From Pseudocitrobacter vendiensis (lineage in GTDB: Bacteria; Pseudomonadota; Gammaproteobacteria; Enterobacterales; Enterobacteriaceae), in the NCBI RefSeq assembly GCF_943590815.1, contig NZ_CALSBS010000001.1:248001-312000 (forward strand): a DNA stretch of 64,000 nt, read 5' to 3'. This document shows, one piece after another, positions 8,717 through 18,924 of this stretch; within the stretch, counting starts at the first letter, position 1, and every line of letters starts with the position of its first letter. The translations under genes were made by a program, and so were the position numbers. A model generated the notes under the pieces. The model saw only the letters and a list, made by a program, of their open reading frames with translations. It was not told the DNA's origin and did not search any database.

Positions 8717-9421
8717 ATGGATCGATTCCCTCGTTCTGATTCAATCGTACAGTCCCGTTCCGGGCTGCAAACGTATATGGCGCAAGTGTATGGCTGGATG
8801 ACCTGCGGATTGCTGCTGACGGCGTTTATCGCATGGTATGCGGCGAATACCCCTGCGGTGATGATGTTTGTCTTCTCCAGCAAAATCACTTTCTTCGGCC
8901 TGATTATTGCGCAACTGGCGCTGGTGTTTGTACTTTCAGGTATGGTGCAACGCCTGAGCGCAGGTGTCGCCACCACGCTGTTTATGCTCTATTCGGCGCT
9001 TACCGGGTTGACGCTTTCCAGTATTTTCATCGTCTACACCTACTCCTCCATCGCCAGTACCTTTGTGGTGAGCGGCGGGATGTTCGGCATCATGAGCCTG
9101 TACGGCTACACGACTAAACGCGACCTCAGCGGCCTGGGAAATATGCTGTTTATGGCGCTGATTGGTATCATTCTGGCGTCGCTGGTTAACTTCTGGCTGA
9201 AAAGCACCGCGCTGATGTGGGCAGTGACCTATATCGGCGTCGTGGTATTCGTTGGCCTGACCGCCTACGACACGCAGAAATTAAAAAATATCGGCGAACA
9301 AATCGACGTGCGTGATACATCCAGCCTGCGCAAAACCGCCATCCTCGGCGCGCTAACGCTGTATCTCGATTTCATCAACCTGTTCCTGATGCTGCTGCGG
9401 ATATTTGGCAATCGCCGTTAA
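8717..9421 (+). CDS. ybhL: Bax inhibitor-1 family membrane protein YbhL
   Basis: Seven-helix inner-membrane protein of the BI-1/YccA family, 234 residues as in E. coli YbhL. Members such as YccA modulate FtsH, and others act as pH-sensitive calcium leak channels; the role of YbhL itself is not established. The start MDRFPRSDS with AGGAG seven bases upstream is preferred over a much longer open frame that runs back through the REP sequence. The C-terminal aspartates of the family appear in FVGLTAYDTQKLK and YLDFINLF. E. coli has ybhM next; it is absent here. Confidence 0.95.
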   Translation: MDRFPRSDSIVQSRSGLQTYMAQVYGWMTCGLLLTAFIAWYAANTPAVMMFVFSSKITFFGLIIAQLALVFVLSGMVQRLSAGVATTLFMLYSALTGLTLSSIFIVYTYSSIASTFVVSGGMFGIMSLYGYTTKRDLSGLGNMLFMALIGIILASLVNFWLKSTALMWAVTYIGVVVFVGLTAYDTQKLKNIGEQIDVRDTSSLRKTAILGALTLYLDFINLFLMLLRIFGNRR

Positions 9422-9436
9422 CGGCTAATCATTCAA

Positions 9437-9465
9437 AAATCCCGGACTGGTTCCGGGATTTTTTT
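9437..9465. terminator. Terminator between ybhL and ybhN
   Basis: AATCCCGGA / TTCCGGGATT stem followed by seven T on the plus strand and preceded by A-rich sequence, so it can serve both convergent genes. Confidence 0.85.
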
Positions 9466-9466
9466 G

Positions 9467-10435
9467 CTAATAACTTTTGCCTGCGGTTTCATTCCTCTCC
9501 CGAATCCTTTTCGCCTGGCTCTCCAGCCCCAGATAACACACCAGCGCCAGTAGCAGTGGAATAAAGTAATACAGCACACGCCACACCAGCAGCGCCGCAA
9601 TTATCGTTCCTGATGAGACTTCTTCGCTGGCCAGCAGTGCGACAAACACCGCTTCCAGCACGCCGATACCTGCCGGAATATGCACAATCACTGCGACTAT
9701 GCTGCTGACCAGCAGAACGCCAAGGACGAAGAAATAATCAACGCTCTGGCCCATCAGCAGCCAGATGGTTGCGCCCATCGCCATCCAGTTAAGGCTGGAA
9801 ATCGCCATCTGGGCGAGGGCGAACTTCCAGGTGGGGAGAACCAGTTTTTGTCCTTTGACAGAATACTGGCGCTTTTTGGCAAAAGCGCAAAATCCCAGAT
9901 ACACCAGCACCATCGCCAACAGCGCCGCGCCGAGCAGTTGCAGAGTCGTGTCGTTGATATACCAGTGCGGCGGCAAGTCAATGGCGCCAATGGTAAACAT
10001 CACGCCAGCCAATAATAAATAACCCAGCCAGTTGGTCGAAATGCTCAGGGAAAAGATGCGAGTGATGGTGCCGGGCTTCAGCCCAAGCCGCGAATACAGG
10101 CGATAGCGCATACCTATGCCGCCAACCCAGGTGCTGAGCGTCAGGTTAAAGGCATAGCAGATAAACGACACCAGCATAACCTGGCGCTTGGCCAGCTTAT
10201 GCCCGCACCAGACGCGGGCCAGCAGGTCATAGCAGCCGTACAGCAAATAGTTGAAAATCACCAACCCTACTGCGCCCAACAGCGCCAGACGGTTGTAGTC
10301 GCGGATGACGTTCCACACCTCATGCCAGTCAATTTTGCGCGCATAGAGCACCAGCAGTACCGCGACGGCAACCAGAAACAGCCAGGTCAGGGCGCGTTTG
10401 GTCCACTTCCACTGTGTCTTGCTCATCCATTTCAT
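9467..10435 (-). CDS. ybhN: YbhN, UPF0104/LPG flippase-synthase-like membrane protein
   Basis: Polytopic inner-membrane protein (322 residues, about eight helices) of the family that includes the transmembrane domain of MprF (lysyl-phosphatidylglycerol synthase/flippase). Conserved FNLTLSTWVGGIGMRYRLYSRLG and HIPAGIGVLEAVFVALL segments are present. The ATG overlaps the clsB stop (ATGA) and has AGGAG seven bases upstream, so it is coupled to clsB. Co-transcription with a cardiolipin synthase suggests a role in phospholipid handling. Biochemical function is not known. Confidence 0.92.
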   Translation of the reverse strand: MKWMSKTQWKWTKRALTWLFLVAVAVLLVLYARKIDWHEVWNVIRDYNRLALLGAVGLVIFNYLLYGCYDLLARVWCGHKLAKRQVMLVSFICYAFNLTLSTWVGGIGMRYRLYSRLGLKPGTITRIFSLSISTNWLGYLLLAGVMFTIGAIDLPPHWYINDTTLQLLGAALLAMVLVYLGFCAFAKKRQYSVKGQKLVLPTWKFALAQMAISSLNWMAMGATIWLLMGQSVDYFFVLGVLLVSSIVAVIVHIPAGIGVLEAVFVALLASEEVSSGTIIAALLVWRVLYYFIPLLLALVCYLGLESQAKRIRERNETAGKSY

Positions 10436-11673
10436 TGTCGGGCTCCTGAATTCTCCGGTTCAACGCGATCCTGGGTTTCCATCGTCGGCTGTGCGGGGGG
10501 AGGGACTTCCGCCAGTTTTGGCGTGTGCGCCGGTAGCCAACCCGCCATCGCCGGGAAATGGCGCAGGAAGTGGAAGACCACTACGCCAATGCCGAGGTTT
10601 AACCAGCTGCGCTTAGGCACCATAGTTTCGTCCACGCGCTGTGAATCACGGGTAATCAAGGTATTGAGATTGTCACGCAGCGTTTGGTTAAACTGGCGGT
10701 CGTGAATCATGAGATTGGCTTCAAGATTCAGCGACAAGCTCAACGGGTCGAGGTTGCTGGAGCCGACCGTCGCCCAGTGGTCATCCATCAGCGCGACCTT
10801 GCCGTGTAGCGGGCGGCGCTGGTATTCATAAATATGCACACCGCTGTTTACCAGATAACGATAAAGCAGCACCGCGCCCACTTTAACAATGGCCATATCC
10901 GGGTTGCCCTGAACCACCAGTTTCACTCGCACGCCGCGTCGTGCAGCCCGACGCATGGCATGCAGCAGGCGATAGCCGGGAAAAAAGTAGGCGTTAGCAA
11001 TGATCACTTCACGTTTGGCAGTTGCCAGCATTCGCAAATAGTGGCGTTCGATATCAGTGCGGTGCTCGCCATTGTCACGCCATACCAGCAGCGCCTGCGC
11101 CTCGCCAGGCATCCGGTTTTCTTCCGCACGATGGTGCCTGCGCCACCAGCGGCGTACCGGGGCATTTTCCGGCAGATTTTCCAGCTCAAACTGCACAATG
11201 TCCTGTACGACCGGACCTTCAACCTGCACTGCGTAATCCTGTTTGGCTTCTGGGCCATAGTCGGACATATGTTCAGCGGAATAGTTGATGCCGCCAATAA
11301 AAGCGATCTGGGCATCCACGACCACAATTTTGCGGTGCATACGGCGAAAGAGGTTGGTTCGCATGCCAAAAACGCGCGGGCCGGGATCGTAATAGCGAAA
11401 AATAACCCCCGCTTCGGTCAGTTCATTGACAAATTCATCGCTTAAATCGGGTGAGCCGTAGCCATCGAGCAGGGCTTCTATCTGCACGCCTCGTTTTGCG
11501 GCACGCAGTAGTACCGCATGTAACTGCTTACCGACGTCGTCTTCAAACCAGATAAAGGTTTCAAGGATCACTTTACTTTTCGCATGATCGATGGCTTTAA
11601 AGACCGCAGGGTAGTACTGATCGCCATTCTCCAGCAGCGTAATCTGGTTGCCTTCTCGCCAGGCGCATTTCAT
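10432..11673 (-). CDS. clsB: Cardiolipin synthase B
   Basis: Phospholipase D-superfamily cardiolipin synthase, 413 residues like E. coli ClsB (YbhO). Two HKD motifs are seen: [16 protein letters not shown] and [19 protein letters not shown]. coli ClsB makes cardiolipin from phosphatidylglycerol and also uses phosphatidylethanolamine in combination with partner proteins. The start overlaps the stop of ybhP by 4 bases and the end overlaps ybhN, forming ybhP-clsB-ybhN. The C-terminal proline-rich tail is typical of this subtype. Confidence 0.96.
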   Translation of the reverse strand: MKCAWREGNQITLLENGDQYYPAVFKAIDHAKSKVILETFIWFEDDVGKQLHAVLLRAAKRGVQIEALLDGYGSPDLSDEFVNELTEAGVIFRYYDPGPRVFGMRTNLFRRMHRKIVVVDAQIAFIGGINYSAEHMSDYGPEAKQDYAVQVEGPVVQDIVQFELENLPENAPVRRWWRRHHRAEENRMPGEAQALLVWRDNGEHRTDIERHYLRMLATAKREVIIANAYFFPGYRLLHAMRRAARRGVRVKLVVQGNPDMAIVKVGAVLLYRYLVNSGVHIYEYQRRPLHGKVALMDDHWATVGSSNLDPLSLSLNLEANLMIHDRQFNQTLRDNLNTLITRDSQRVDETMVPKRSWLNLGIGVVVFHFLRHFPAMAGWLPAHTPKLAEVPPPAQPTMETQDRVEPENSGARQ

Positions 11674-12431
11674 AGGTGGATCTCCGCGCTAAGGGGCGCA
11701 TGGTCAGAAAGGTGACGCCAGCCGCGCAGGGCCAGTTTAGTGGGCTGACTGGCATTGGCATTTTTTACGTAAATTCGGTCAAGGCGCAGCAGTGGCAGGT
11801 TAGCCGGAAAGGTGCGTGCGGGCCGCCCCCGCGCGCGGGTAAAAATCTCTTCCAGCCCGGCCTTTGCTTTTAATGGATGATTTGCTTTCTGCCGCCAGTC
11901 GTTGAAATCACCGGCCACCAGTACAGGATCGCCCTGTGGCAGCGTATTGACGAAATCGGCGAGCATATTTAGCTGCGCCTGACGTTGTTTTTCCCCAAGG
12001 CCAAGGTGTACGCAAATGACATGAATCGGCGTGCGAAGCTGCGGGGGCGTGATGCGGCAATAGAGTAGCCCGCGTTTCTCGCTGTTGCCGACGGAAACAT
12101 CGTGATTTTCAAAATGTTCGATAGGGTAACGTGAGAGCACCGCGTTGCCGTGATGCCCATCGGGATAGACAGCATTGCGACCATAAGCGTAATCGCTCCA
12201 CATGGTGTCGGCGAGAAATTCATAGTGCGTGGTTTCAGGCCAGTTTTCGACCCGCATTGAGTGCGCCTCGTGTGCGCCCAGCACTTCCTGCAGGCAAACA
12301 ATGTCCGCGCCGACAGTGCGAACGGCGTCACGAAGCTCCGGCAAAATAAAACGTCGATTAAATGCCGTAAAGCCCTTATGGGTGTTAATTGTCAGTATTT
12401 TTACCGAAAAAGGCGTGCTGTTCGCGGACAT
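11670..12431 (-). CDS. ybhP: YbhP, endonuclease/exonuclease/phosphatase-fold protein
   Basis: EEP-superfamily protein of 253 residues. Typical motifs: LTINTHKGF, the metal glutamate in [32 protein letters not shown] and the catalytic His in HLSDHAPL. An earlier in-frame start at 12593 would add 54 residues. The ATG at 12431 has GGGAG just upstream and gives the E. coli length, so it is chosen. E. coli ybhP sits in the same clsB operon; the substrate is unknown. A phosphodiesterase acting on lipid or nucleic acid is possible. Confidence 0.93.
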   Translation of the reverse strand: MSANSTPFSVKILTINTHKGFTAFNRRFILPELRDAVRTVGADIVCLQEVLGAHEAHSMRVENWPETTHYEFLADTMWSDYAYGRNAVYPDGHHGNAVLSRYPIEHFENHDVSVGNSEKRGLLYCRITPPQLRTPIHVICVHLGLGEKQRQAQLNMLADFVNTLPQGDPVLVAGDFNDWRQKANHPLKAKAGLEEIFTRARGRPARTFPANLPLLRLDRIYVKNANASQPTKLALRGWRHLSDHAPLSAEIHL

Positions 12432-12562
12432 TTGGCTCCCGTTATTTATATTCTCCTGACTAAATAGTGTAGTCGGCGTCACAAAAAGATGCGGTGATAC
12501 GGAATTTTCCGTAAAGTGGCGTACTCTGAATAGGCAAATAAAATCCTTCAGGAGAAGAAGCC

Positions 12563-12979
12563 ATGAAGTGGCAACAACGCGTTCGTGTCGCAACAGGGTT
12601 AAGTTGCTGGCAGATTATGTTGCATTTGCTGGTTGTGGCGGTGCTGGTTATGGGCTGGATGGGCGGTGCATTAGTCCGCGTCGGTCTGGGCCTGTGTGTG
12701 CTCTACAGCGTAACGGTGATTCTGATGCTGGCATTACAGCGCCACCGTGAACAGCGCTGGCGTGATGTGGGCGACGTACTCGAAGAACTCACCACCACCT
12801 GGTATTTTGGCGCGGCAATTATCGCCTTATGGCTGCTGTCGCGAGTGTTACACAATAACTTTCTGCTGGCCCTTGCGGGGCTGGCTATCCTCGCCGGGCC
12901 AGCGTTGGTCTCTTTGTTAGTCAAAGAGAAAAAACGCAACTCAGGCGATCTTCCGGCGAAACATCGCGTACGCCACTGA
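12563..12979 (+). CDS. ybhQ: Inner membrane protein YbhQ
   Basis: Small hydrophobic protein, 138 residues, with about four transmembrane helices (residues 18-38, 42-60, 80-98, 100-118) and a basic C-terminus (KHRVRH). It closely matches E. coli YbhQ, whose function is unknown. AGGAG lies upstream of the ATG. It is divergent from ybhP and its last 39 bases overlap the 3' end of ybhR on the opposite strand. Confidence 0.92.
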   Translation: MKWQQRVRVATGLSCWQIMLHLLVVAVLVMGWMGGALVRVGLGLCVLYSVTVILMLALQRHREQRWRDVGDVLEELTTTWYFGAAIIALWLLSRVLHNNFLLALAGLAILAGPALVSLLVKEKKRNSGDLPAKHRVRH

Positions 12980-14047
12980 GCCTGTCGTGGCCGCTATCAC
13001 CAGTAGCGGCCACAAACTTCCCCACACAATCGTTAAGCTCGCATCCTTCAGATAAATTTGCTTGGTGATATCCGTAAAGTGACGAATGGGGTTTATCCAC
13101 GTCAGATTCTGTAACCACACCGGCATGTTTTCGACGGGGGAGACGTAACCCGACAGCAGAATCGCCGGCATCATAAAGACGAACACGCCGATAAACGCCT
13201 GTTGTTGGGTTTCGCACAGGGAAGAGATCAGCAGCCCAAAGCCCACCAGCGATAACCCGTAAATAATCATGGTGAAGTAGAACAGCGCCAGCGAACCGGC
13301 GAAGGGAATCTGATACGCCCAAATGCCGATACCCAGCACGATAGTGGCCTGGAAGGTCGCCACAATCAGCGCCGGAACCGCTTTGCCGATAAAGATCTGC
13401 CAGGTCGCCAGCGGTGAGACCAGTAGCTGATCCAGTGTGCCTTGTTCACGTTCACGCGCTACCGAAAGCGACGTTACGATCATCACGCCGATGGTGGTGA
13501 TCATGGCGATCAGCGACGGCACCACAAACCATTTATAGTCCAGATTCGGGTTATACCAGTTGCGCACCACCAGTTCGCTGTTATTGGGTTTTGCCTGGCC
13601 GTCCGTTAACTCCTGCTGGTAATCTTTGACGATTTGTTGCAGATAATTGGCCGCGATTTGCGCGCTGTTAGAGTTTCGCCCGTCAAGAATCAACTGCATT
13701 GGCGCCTGCTGGAAGGTGTCGAGATTACGCGAGAAATCCGCCGGGAAGCGCACCAGCAGTAGCGCTTTCTGGGTGTCGATGGTCGGTTGGATCTCCTGCG
13801 GGCTTTTCAGCAGCAGAATATGGGTGAACGCTTTCGCTCGGGCGAAGCGTTGCGTCAGTTCCACTGCGTGTTTGCCGTTATCCTCGTTGTAGATGGCGAT
13901 GGTGGCGTTGGTCACTTCCAGCGTCGCGGCAAAGGGGAAAAGAATCACCTGAATCAGCACCGGCAGAATCAAAATGGCACGGGTCTGCGGCTCGCGCAGC
14001 AGCGATTGCAGCTCTTTGCGGATTAATGTCCATAAGCGATAAAACAT
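12941..14047 (-). CDS. ybhR: ABC exporter permease YbhR
   Basis: ABC-2 type permease of 368 residues. One N-terminal membrane helix, a large periplasmic domain (about 45-170), then five helices containing [16 protein letters not shown] and [16 protein letters not shown], which are typical of this family. With YbhS and the ATPase YbhF it forms an exporter. In E. coli YbhFSR has been linked to drug (tetracycline-type) and cation efflux under CecR control. It is separated from ybhS by a BIME. Confidence 0.94.
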   Translation of the reverse strand: MFYRLWTLIRKELQSLLREPQTRAILILPVLIQVILFPFAATLEVTNATIAIYNEDNGKHAVELTQRFARAKAFTHILLLKSPQEIQPTIDTQKALLLVRFPADFSRNLDTFQQAPMQLILDGRNSNSAQIAANYLQQIVKDYQQELTDGQAKPNNSELVVRNWYNPNLDYKWFVVPSLIAMITTIGVMIVTSLSVAREREQGTLDQLLVSPLATWQIFIGKAVPALIVATFQATIVLGIGIWAYQIPFAGSLALFYFTMIIYGLSLVGFGLLISSLCETQQQAFIGVFVFMMPAILLSGYVSPVENMPVWLQNLTWINPIRHFTDITKQIYLKDASLTIVWGSLWPLLVIAATTGSVAYAMFRRKIA

Positions 14048-14060
14048 AGTTTATTCCTCA

Positions 14061-14139
14061 ATGCCGGATGGCGGCTTCGCCTTATCCGGCCTACAAAAAG
14101 CGCCGTATGTAGGCCGGATAAGCGTCAGCGCATCCGGCA
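14061..14139. repeat. BIME between ybhS and ybhR
   Basis: Two head-to-head REP units (GGATGGCGGCTTCGCC...CCGGCCTACA and GTAGGCCGGATAAGCGTCAG) fill the gap between two genes of one operon. They could protect the upstream part of the mRNA and set the ratio of the two permease subunits. Confidence 0.88.
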
Positions 14140-14142
14140 AAA

Positions 14143-15276
14143 TCAATCCAGTCGACGTTTCGTTTTCAGCCATGTCAGGCCAATAAACATCACCGCCGAG
14201 GCAATCAGAAACAGGGTGTTAATCACCAGCACCACAGGGATATTGCCCGCCAGGAACAGGCTTTGCAGCGTGCTCACGAAGTAGCGGGCCGGGATGATAT
14301 AGGTCACGATGCGAATCGCCGCAGGCATGCTGTCAATCTGGAAAATAAACCCGGACAACATAATTGATGGCAGAAACGCGGCGTTCAGCGCCACCTGCGC
14401 GGCGTTAAACTGGTTACGGGTGATGGTCGAAATTAACAAGCCCATCCCCAACGTGCTGAGTAAAAACAGACTGGTAATGAAAAACAGCACCAATAGCGAG
14501 CCGCGATAGGGCACGCCGAGAATAAACACCGACACCAGCATACAAAGCAGCATCGCCAGCATGCCGAGGAAGTAGTAGGGGATCAGCTTACACAGCAGCA
14601 GCTCAACGCGGGTTACTTCGGTTGAAAGCAGGGCTTCCATCGTGCCGCGCTCCCATTCGCGCGCCACCACCAGCGAGGTTAGGATTGCACCAATCACCGT
14701 CATGATGATGGTCACTGCGCCGGGAATGATAAAGTGCTGGCTGATGGCGGCCGGGTTAAACCAGTAACGGGTCTGGACATCAATGAGTGGTGTAAATGAT
14801 TGCCCTTTGTCTTCCGCACGCTGAGCCTGCCAAAGCTGCCAAATCCCTTGCGTATAGCCCTGTACAAAGTTAGCGGTGTTCGGCTCGCTACCATCGGTAA
14901 TAACCTGAATTGGCGCGGTTTCATTGTCGCGCGCCATCTGGCTATCGAAATTCACCGGGATCACCACCAGCCCGCGAATACGCCCGGCCTGCATCATCTC
15001 AACCAATTGCTGGCGGTTATCGCTGATGGTGGCGTCAATATAGGGCGAGCCGGTCATGGCGTGGGTAAAATCGAGCGCTTCTTCGCTCTGCTGCTCCAGC
15101 AAAATCCCCACCCGCAGCTTGCTGGAGTCGAGGTTGATGCCGTAGCCAAAGATAAACAGCAGCAGCAATGGAATGACGACGGCAATCAGCCAGCTACTGG
15201 GGTCGCGGATAATCTGCCGCGTCTCTTTAACGCACAGCGCGCGTACGCGTCGCCAGGAAAGGGGGCTATTGCGCAT
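14143..15276 (-). CDS. ybhS: ABC exporter permease YbhS
   Basis: Second ABC-2 permease of the YbhFSR exporter, 377 residues, same architecture as YbhR: TM1 about 26-46, periplasmic domain about 48-180, then five helices. The family motifs [17 protein letters not shown] and [19 protein letters not shown] are present. It overlaps the end of ybhF by 11 bases, so translation is probably coupled. Confidence 0.94.
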   Translation of the reverse strand: MRNSPLSWRRVRALCVKETRQIIRDPSSWLIAVVIPLLLLFIFGYGINLDSSKLRVGILLEQQSEEALDFTHAMTGSPYIDATISDNRQQLVEMMQAGRIRGLVVIPVNFDSQMARDNETAPIQVITDGSEPNTANFVQGYTQGIWQLWQAQRAEDKGQSFTPLIDVQTRYWFNPAAISQHFIIPGAVTIIMTVIGAILTSLVVAREWERGTMEALLSTEVTRVELLLCKLIPYYFLGMLAMLLCMLVSVFILGVPYRGSLLVLFFITSLFLLSTLGMGLLISTITRNQFNAAQVALNAAFLPSIMLSGFIFQIDSMPAAIRIVTYIIPARYFVSTLQSLFLAGNIPVVLVINTLFLIASAVMFIGLTWLKTKRRLD

Positions 15277-17005
15277 CGGCGTGCTCCTTATCCCAGTTGT
15301 GGATTAAGGTGATGAAAGCCTGCTCCATGGTTGGGTCGATCTGTTCATCGTCGGCGGCCTGCGCTTTCAGGTCATCCGGTGTGCCGCTGGCAATCAGTTT
15401 GCCGCGATACACCAGACCAATGCGATCGCAATACTCGGCTTCATCCATAAAGTGCGTCGTCACCATCACGGTCACACCTTTCTCCACCATACTGTTGATG
15501 TGCAACCAGAATTCACGGCGGGTAATGGGGTCAACGCCGGAGGTGGGCTCATCGAGGAACAGAATATCCGGCTCGTGCATGAGCGAGCAGGCGAGCGCCA
15601 GACGCTGCTTAAAACCAAGGGGCAGAGAGTCGGTCGCGTGGCTGGCGATGCTTTTCAGGCCGAAGGCCTCGCTCATGCGGGCAATTTTGTCATTCTGCGC
15701 TCGCCCTCGCAGGCCATAGACGCCGGAGAAAAAGCGCAGGTTCTGCTCCACGGTCAGGTTGCCGTAGAGCGAGAATTTTTGCGCCATATAACCTAAATGC
15801 TGACGCGCTTTGCCAGAGCTGACTTTCAGGTCCATATCCAGCACTAATGCTTTTCCGGATGTCGGTACCAGCAGGCCGCACATCATTTTAAAGGTGGTCG
15901 ATTTTCCCGCGCCGTTAGGGCCGAGCAGGCCAAAAATTTCCCCGCGTTTAACGGCGAAATCCACGTGGTCGGTGGCGGCAAAGTCGCCAAATTTTTTGGT
16001 AAGCTGTTTGGCCTCAATCACCGTCTCTTCCGGCGAACCCTCAACGGTATGCAGTATGGCGCCCAATGGTGATTCGGACGTTCCCGCGCCGCCCAGCAGA
16101 TCGATGAACGCATCCTCAAAACGCGGCGTGGTTTCGTTAATCTCAATTTCCGGCATTTCAGGCGCGTGGCGAATATCGTCGGCGGTGGCCTCTTTTTTGA
16201 CGATCACCCGCACCGAGCGCCCCTGGATCATGCCATCGCTCACCTGGGGTAATTTTAGTGCACGCTGTAACAGACGGCGGTTGTTTTCCGCCGGGCTGCT
16301 CATCAGGAAACTGCGCCCGGCCATGGTTTTCGTCAGCGCCGTCGGCTCGCCCTGATAAAGCAATTCACCTTCGTTCATCAGCAGCACGTCGCGGCACTGC
16401 TCGGCTTCGTCGAGGTAAGAGGTGCTCCACAAAATCAGCATCCCGTCGCCCGCCAGTTCGTGCACCATTTGCCACAGTTCGCGGCGCGAGATGGGGTCAA
16501 CGCCCACGCCCGGTTCATCGAGCAACAACACTTTCGGTTCGCCCACCAGCGTACAGGCGAGCCCCAGTTTTTGTTTCATGCCGCCGGAGAGTTTCCCCGC
16601 CAGCCGTCCGGTAAACGGCCCCAGCGCGGTAAACTCCAGCAGACGCGCGAAGGTTTTCTTTCGCGCGTCGCCGGTAACGCTGCGCAGGTCGGCATAAAGA
16701 TTGAGGTTCTCCATTACCGTTAAATCTTCATACAGGCCAAATTTTTGCGGCATGTAACCCAGCATGCTGTGCAGCTCGCTGTCGTTTTCGATAGGGTCGA
16801 GCCCCAGAACAGAAGCCGTTCCTTCGTCGGGTTTCAGCAGGCCGGCCAGCATACGCATCAGGGTGGTTTTCCCCGCGCCGTCCGGCCCCACCAGCCCGGT
16901 CACATAACCAGAGTGAATGGTACAGTTCAGCGGCGCGACGGCGGGTTTATCCATACCGGCGAAGCGTTTCACCAGCCCATCGAGCTGGATGATGTCCTCA
17001 CTCAT
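15266..17005 (-). CDS. ybhF: Tandem ABC ATPase YbhF
   Basis: Fused ATPase subunit of the exporter, 579 residues, with two complete nucleotide-binding domains. Domain 1 has Walker [10 protein letters not shown], signature LSGGMKQKL and Walker B VLLLDEP; domain 2 has GPNGAGKST, a variant signature LPLGFKQRL, and ILFLDEP. Domain 2's LPLGF instead of LSGGQ suggests one degenerate ATP site, as in E. coli. The start is placed at 17005 by similarity to E. coli; an ATG at 17017 is the alternative. It overlaps ybhG by 8 bases. Confidence 0.95.
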   Translation of the reverse strand: MSEDIIQLDGLVKRFAGMDKPAVAPLNCTIHSGYVTGLVGPDGAGKTTLMRMLAGLLKPDEGTASVLGLDPIENDSELHSMLGYMPQKFGLYEDLTVMENLNLYADLRSVTGDARKKTFARLLEFTALGPFTGRLAGKLSGGMKQKLGLACTLVGEPKVLLLDEPGVGVDPISRRELWQMVHELAGDGMLILWSTSYLDEAEQCRDVLLMNEGELLYQGEPTALTKTMAGRSFLMSSPAENNRRLLQRALKLPQVSDGMIQGRSVRVIVKKEATADDIRHAPEMPEIEINETTPRFEDAFIDLLGGAGTSESPLGAILHTVEGSPEETVIEAKQLTKKFGDFAATDHVDFAVKRGEIFGLLGPNGAGKSTTFKMMCGLLVPTSGKALVLDMDLKVSSGKARQHLGYMAQKFSLYGNLTVEQNLRFFSGVYGLRGRAQNDKIARMSEAFGLKSIASHATDSLPLGFKQRLALACSLMHEPDILFLDEPTSGVDPITRREFWLHINSMVEKGVTVMVTTHFMDEAEYCDRIGLVYRGKLIASGTPDDLKAQAADDEQIDPTMEQAFITLIHNWDKEHADAQ

Positions 17006-17990
17006 GGCGCGACTCATCGTTGAACTTCAGCGTCACCGGCATCCCCTGACGCAGGGTATCGTCGGCATCGGTCACGATAATACGCAGGCGATACACCAGG
17101 TCGGTACGCAGATCCGGCGTCTCAACGGTTTTCGGCGTAAATTCTGCGGTGGGTGATACGAAGCCGATTTTGCCGTGATACGGCTTGTCCGGGCGACCGT
17201 CGGTATAGAGCAAAATTTCCCGGCCTGGCTGCGCCTGATTTAGGTTTTTCTCATCCACATAGGCGCGGACCCATACCGGACGCGTCAGCGAAAGGGTGAG
17301 GGCGGTGCTGCCTGCATTAAGCATGCTGCCGGGTTCTACCGCGCGGGTAAGCAACGTGCCGTCCGACGGTGCCACCAGGGTGGTGTCGTGCAAGTCGAGC
17401 GTTGATTGCGCCAGCTGCGCCTGCGCCTGTTCAAGATTGGCTTTCGCCTGGGCAATTTCCTGCGGCCGATTCCCGGCGCGGTATTGGCTCAGTTTATCCT
17501 GCGCCGATTTCAGCGTTGCCAGCGCCTGGTCACGCGAGGAACGCGCATTTTCCAGATCGTTGGCGGAAATCGTGCGGCTTTTCCACAATCCTTGCTGACG
17601 CGCGTAAAAGTTCTGCGCGTAGTCATAGGCGGCCTGCGCCTGTTTAACCGCGGCGGCGGCCTGGGCAATCTCTTCAGCCCGATAACCCGCCATCATCAGG
17701 TCATATTGTGCCTGGGCGGTTGAGACATTCGCTTTCGCCTGCATTAGCGCATTTTCATAGGGCGCTTTATCGAGCTGGCCCAGCGTTTGCCCGGCTTTAA
17801 TGGCATCGCCTTCGTCCACGGTTAATGACTGTAATCGTCCCCCGACGCGGAAACTCATATTGACGGTGCGGATGTCCACGTTGCCGTAGAGCGTCAGTCC
17901 GTTGTCCTGGCGGCTCTGATACCACCAGGTTCCGCCAATGGCGGCAACAATCAGCACCAGCACCAGTGCAATAATGACCGGTTTCTTCAT
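16998..17990 (-). CDS. ybhG: HlyD-family membrane fusion protein YbhG
   Basis: Periplasmic adaptor of the YbhFSR exporter, 330 residues. N-terminal signal anchor ([17 protein letters not shown]), a lipoyl half-motif ([18 protein letters not shown]), a long Ala/Gln-rich coiled-coil hairpin (about 75-205), the second lipoyl half ([17 protein letters not shown]) and a beta-barrel end. It would link the inner-membrane exporter to an outer-membrane channel such as TolC, which is not encoded here. Its start overlaps the cecR stop. Confidence 0.94.
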   Translation of the reverse strand: MKKPVIIALVLVLIVAAIGGTWWYQSRQDNGLTLYGNVDIRTVNMSFRVGGRLQSLTVDEGDAIKAGQTLGQLDKAPYENALMQAKANVSTAQAQYDLMMAGYRAEEIAQAAAAVKQAQAAYDYAQNFYARQQGLWKSRTISANDLENARSSRDQALATLKSAQDKLSQYRAGNRPQEIAQAKANLEQAQAQLAQSTLDLHDTTLVAPSDGTLLTRAVEPGSMLNAGSTALTLSLTRPVWVRAYVDEKNLNQAQPGREILLYTDGRPDKPYHGKIGFVSPTAEFTPKTVETPDLRTDLVYRLRIIVTDADDTLRQGMPVTLKFNDESRHE

Positions 17991-18664
17991 TGTTTCAGGC
18001 TCCTTTGCGTTAGTCCCTGCAAAATGAAATCGATGTGGCAGCTCACCACCTGGAAAATCTGTTCCGCTTTCTCGTCGTCAAAACGGGCCCATCCGGCACG
18101 CAGTAAAATGGTCTCGCGCCCCAGGCGGAACGCGAGGATTTCACCGAGCAGGGCGTGCGTGTGCAGGATGGTTTGCGTGTCGTGCGGATCGCGCCCGGTA
18201 TAGGCGGCAATCAGATGCGTAAGATGCGTATGCATCGGCGCAATCACCCGATCGTGGATATGTTGATAGGCGGCGGTGGGCGAGAACTGTTCACGTGAAA
18301 TAAACTTACTGAGGTTGACCGTATCGTCCTGAGTCAGCAGCAGAATCATGTTCTTGCAGGCACGCAAAATCAGTTCATGAATGGCGGCTTTATCGGGCTC
18401 CGGCTGGGCGAAAAGCGCTTCGGCGGCCTCTACGTGCGGGCGGAAGTTTTCACCGATAAAATCAGCAATCCACTGGGCGCAGGCGAGGTATAAGTCGTCC
18501 TTTGAGCCGAAGTAGTAGGTTATCGCCGCAATGTTCTGCCCGGCCTGCGCCGCGATATCACGGGTGGTGGCATGCAGCCCATACTCGCCAAACTGCGCGA
18601 GCGCGGCAGCGATGAGCTGGCTTTTGGCCTGTTCGCCTTTGGTAGTGATGGGAGTCGTATTCAT
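17987..18664 (-). CDS. cecR: TetR-family repressor CecR
   Basis: TetR-type regulator, 225 residues (E. coli CecR/YbiH 223). N-terminal [46 protein letters not shown] region, residues about 16-62. The C-terminal part is the CecR-type ligand domain. In E. coli it controls its own operon (ybhGFSR) and rhlE and affects cefoperazone and chloramphenicol sensitivity. First gene of cecR-ybhG-F-S-R; a 20-bp palindrome lies 15 bases upstream of its start. Confidence 0.94.
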   Translation of the reverse strand: MNTTPITTKGEQAKSQLIAAALAQFGEYGLHATTRDIAAQAGQNIAAITYYFGSKDDLYLACAQWIADFIGENFRPHVEAAEALFAQPEPDKAAIHELILRACKNMILLLTQDDTVNLSKFISREQFSPTAAYQHIHDRVIAPMHTHLTHLIAAYTGRDPHDTQTILHTHALLGEILAFRLGRETILLRAGWARFDDEKAEQIFQVVSCHIDFILQGLTQRSLKQ

Positions 18665-18678
18665 CGCGTCACAGAAAA

Positions 18679-18698
18679 TTAATCAATCGATTGATTAA
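18679..18698. promoter_or_regulatory. CecR operator
   Basis: TTAATCAATCGATTGATTAA is a perfect 20-bp palindrome between the divergent cecR operon and rhlE, 15 bases from the cecR start. Symmetry and position are those of a TetR-family operator and agree with the ATCAATYGATT-type core I recall for E. coli CecR. One site could repress both directions. Confidence 0.85.
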
Positions 18699-18924
18699 CA
18701 TTATGTCCAAATTTTGAGCTTGTCCAGTTGCATACGCAAAAAACGGCGAAAACACAGAATATTCACCGCCCCGCAGGCCGCCTGGCTGGAGAGATATTTT
18801 ATGCGCCAGGTCACAAAAGCTGCTACACTCCGGCCCTTCATGACATTGTGGTTTTTGTCATTATCTGGTTTGTAATCCCCTCGAAAACTACACCGCTTGC
18901 GGTCGGGGTGGGTGTGGAGTAATT

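Noticed and set aside
18728-18922. 64-codon frame directly before rhlE, a possible leader peptide
   Set aside because: No ribosome site before its start, and the composition looks like untranslated promoter DNA; it ends two bases before rhlE by chance of frame.
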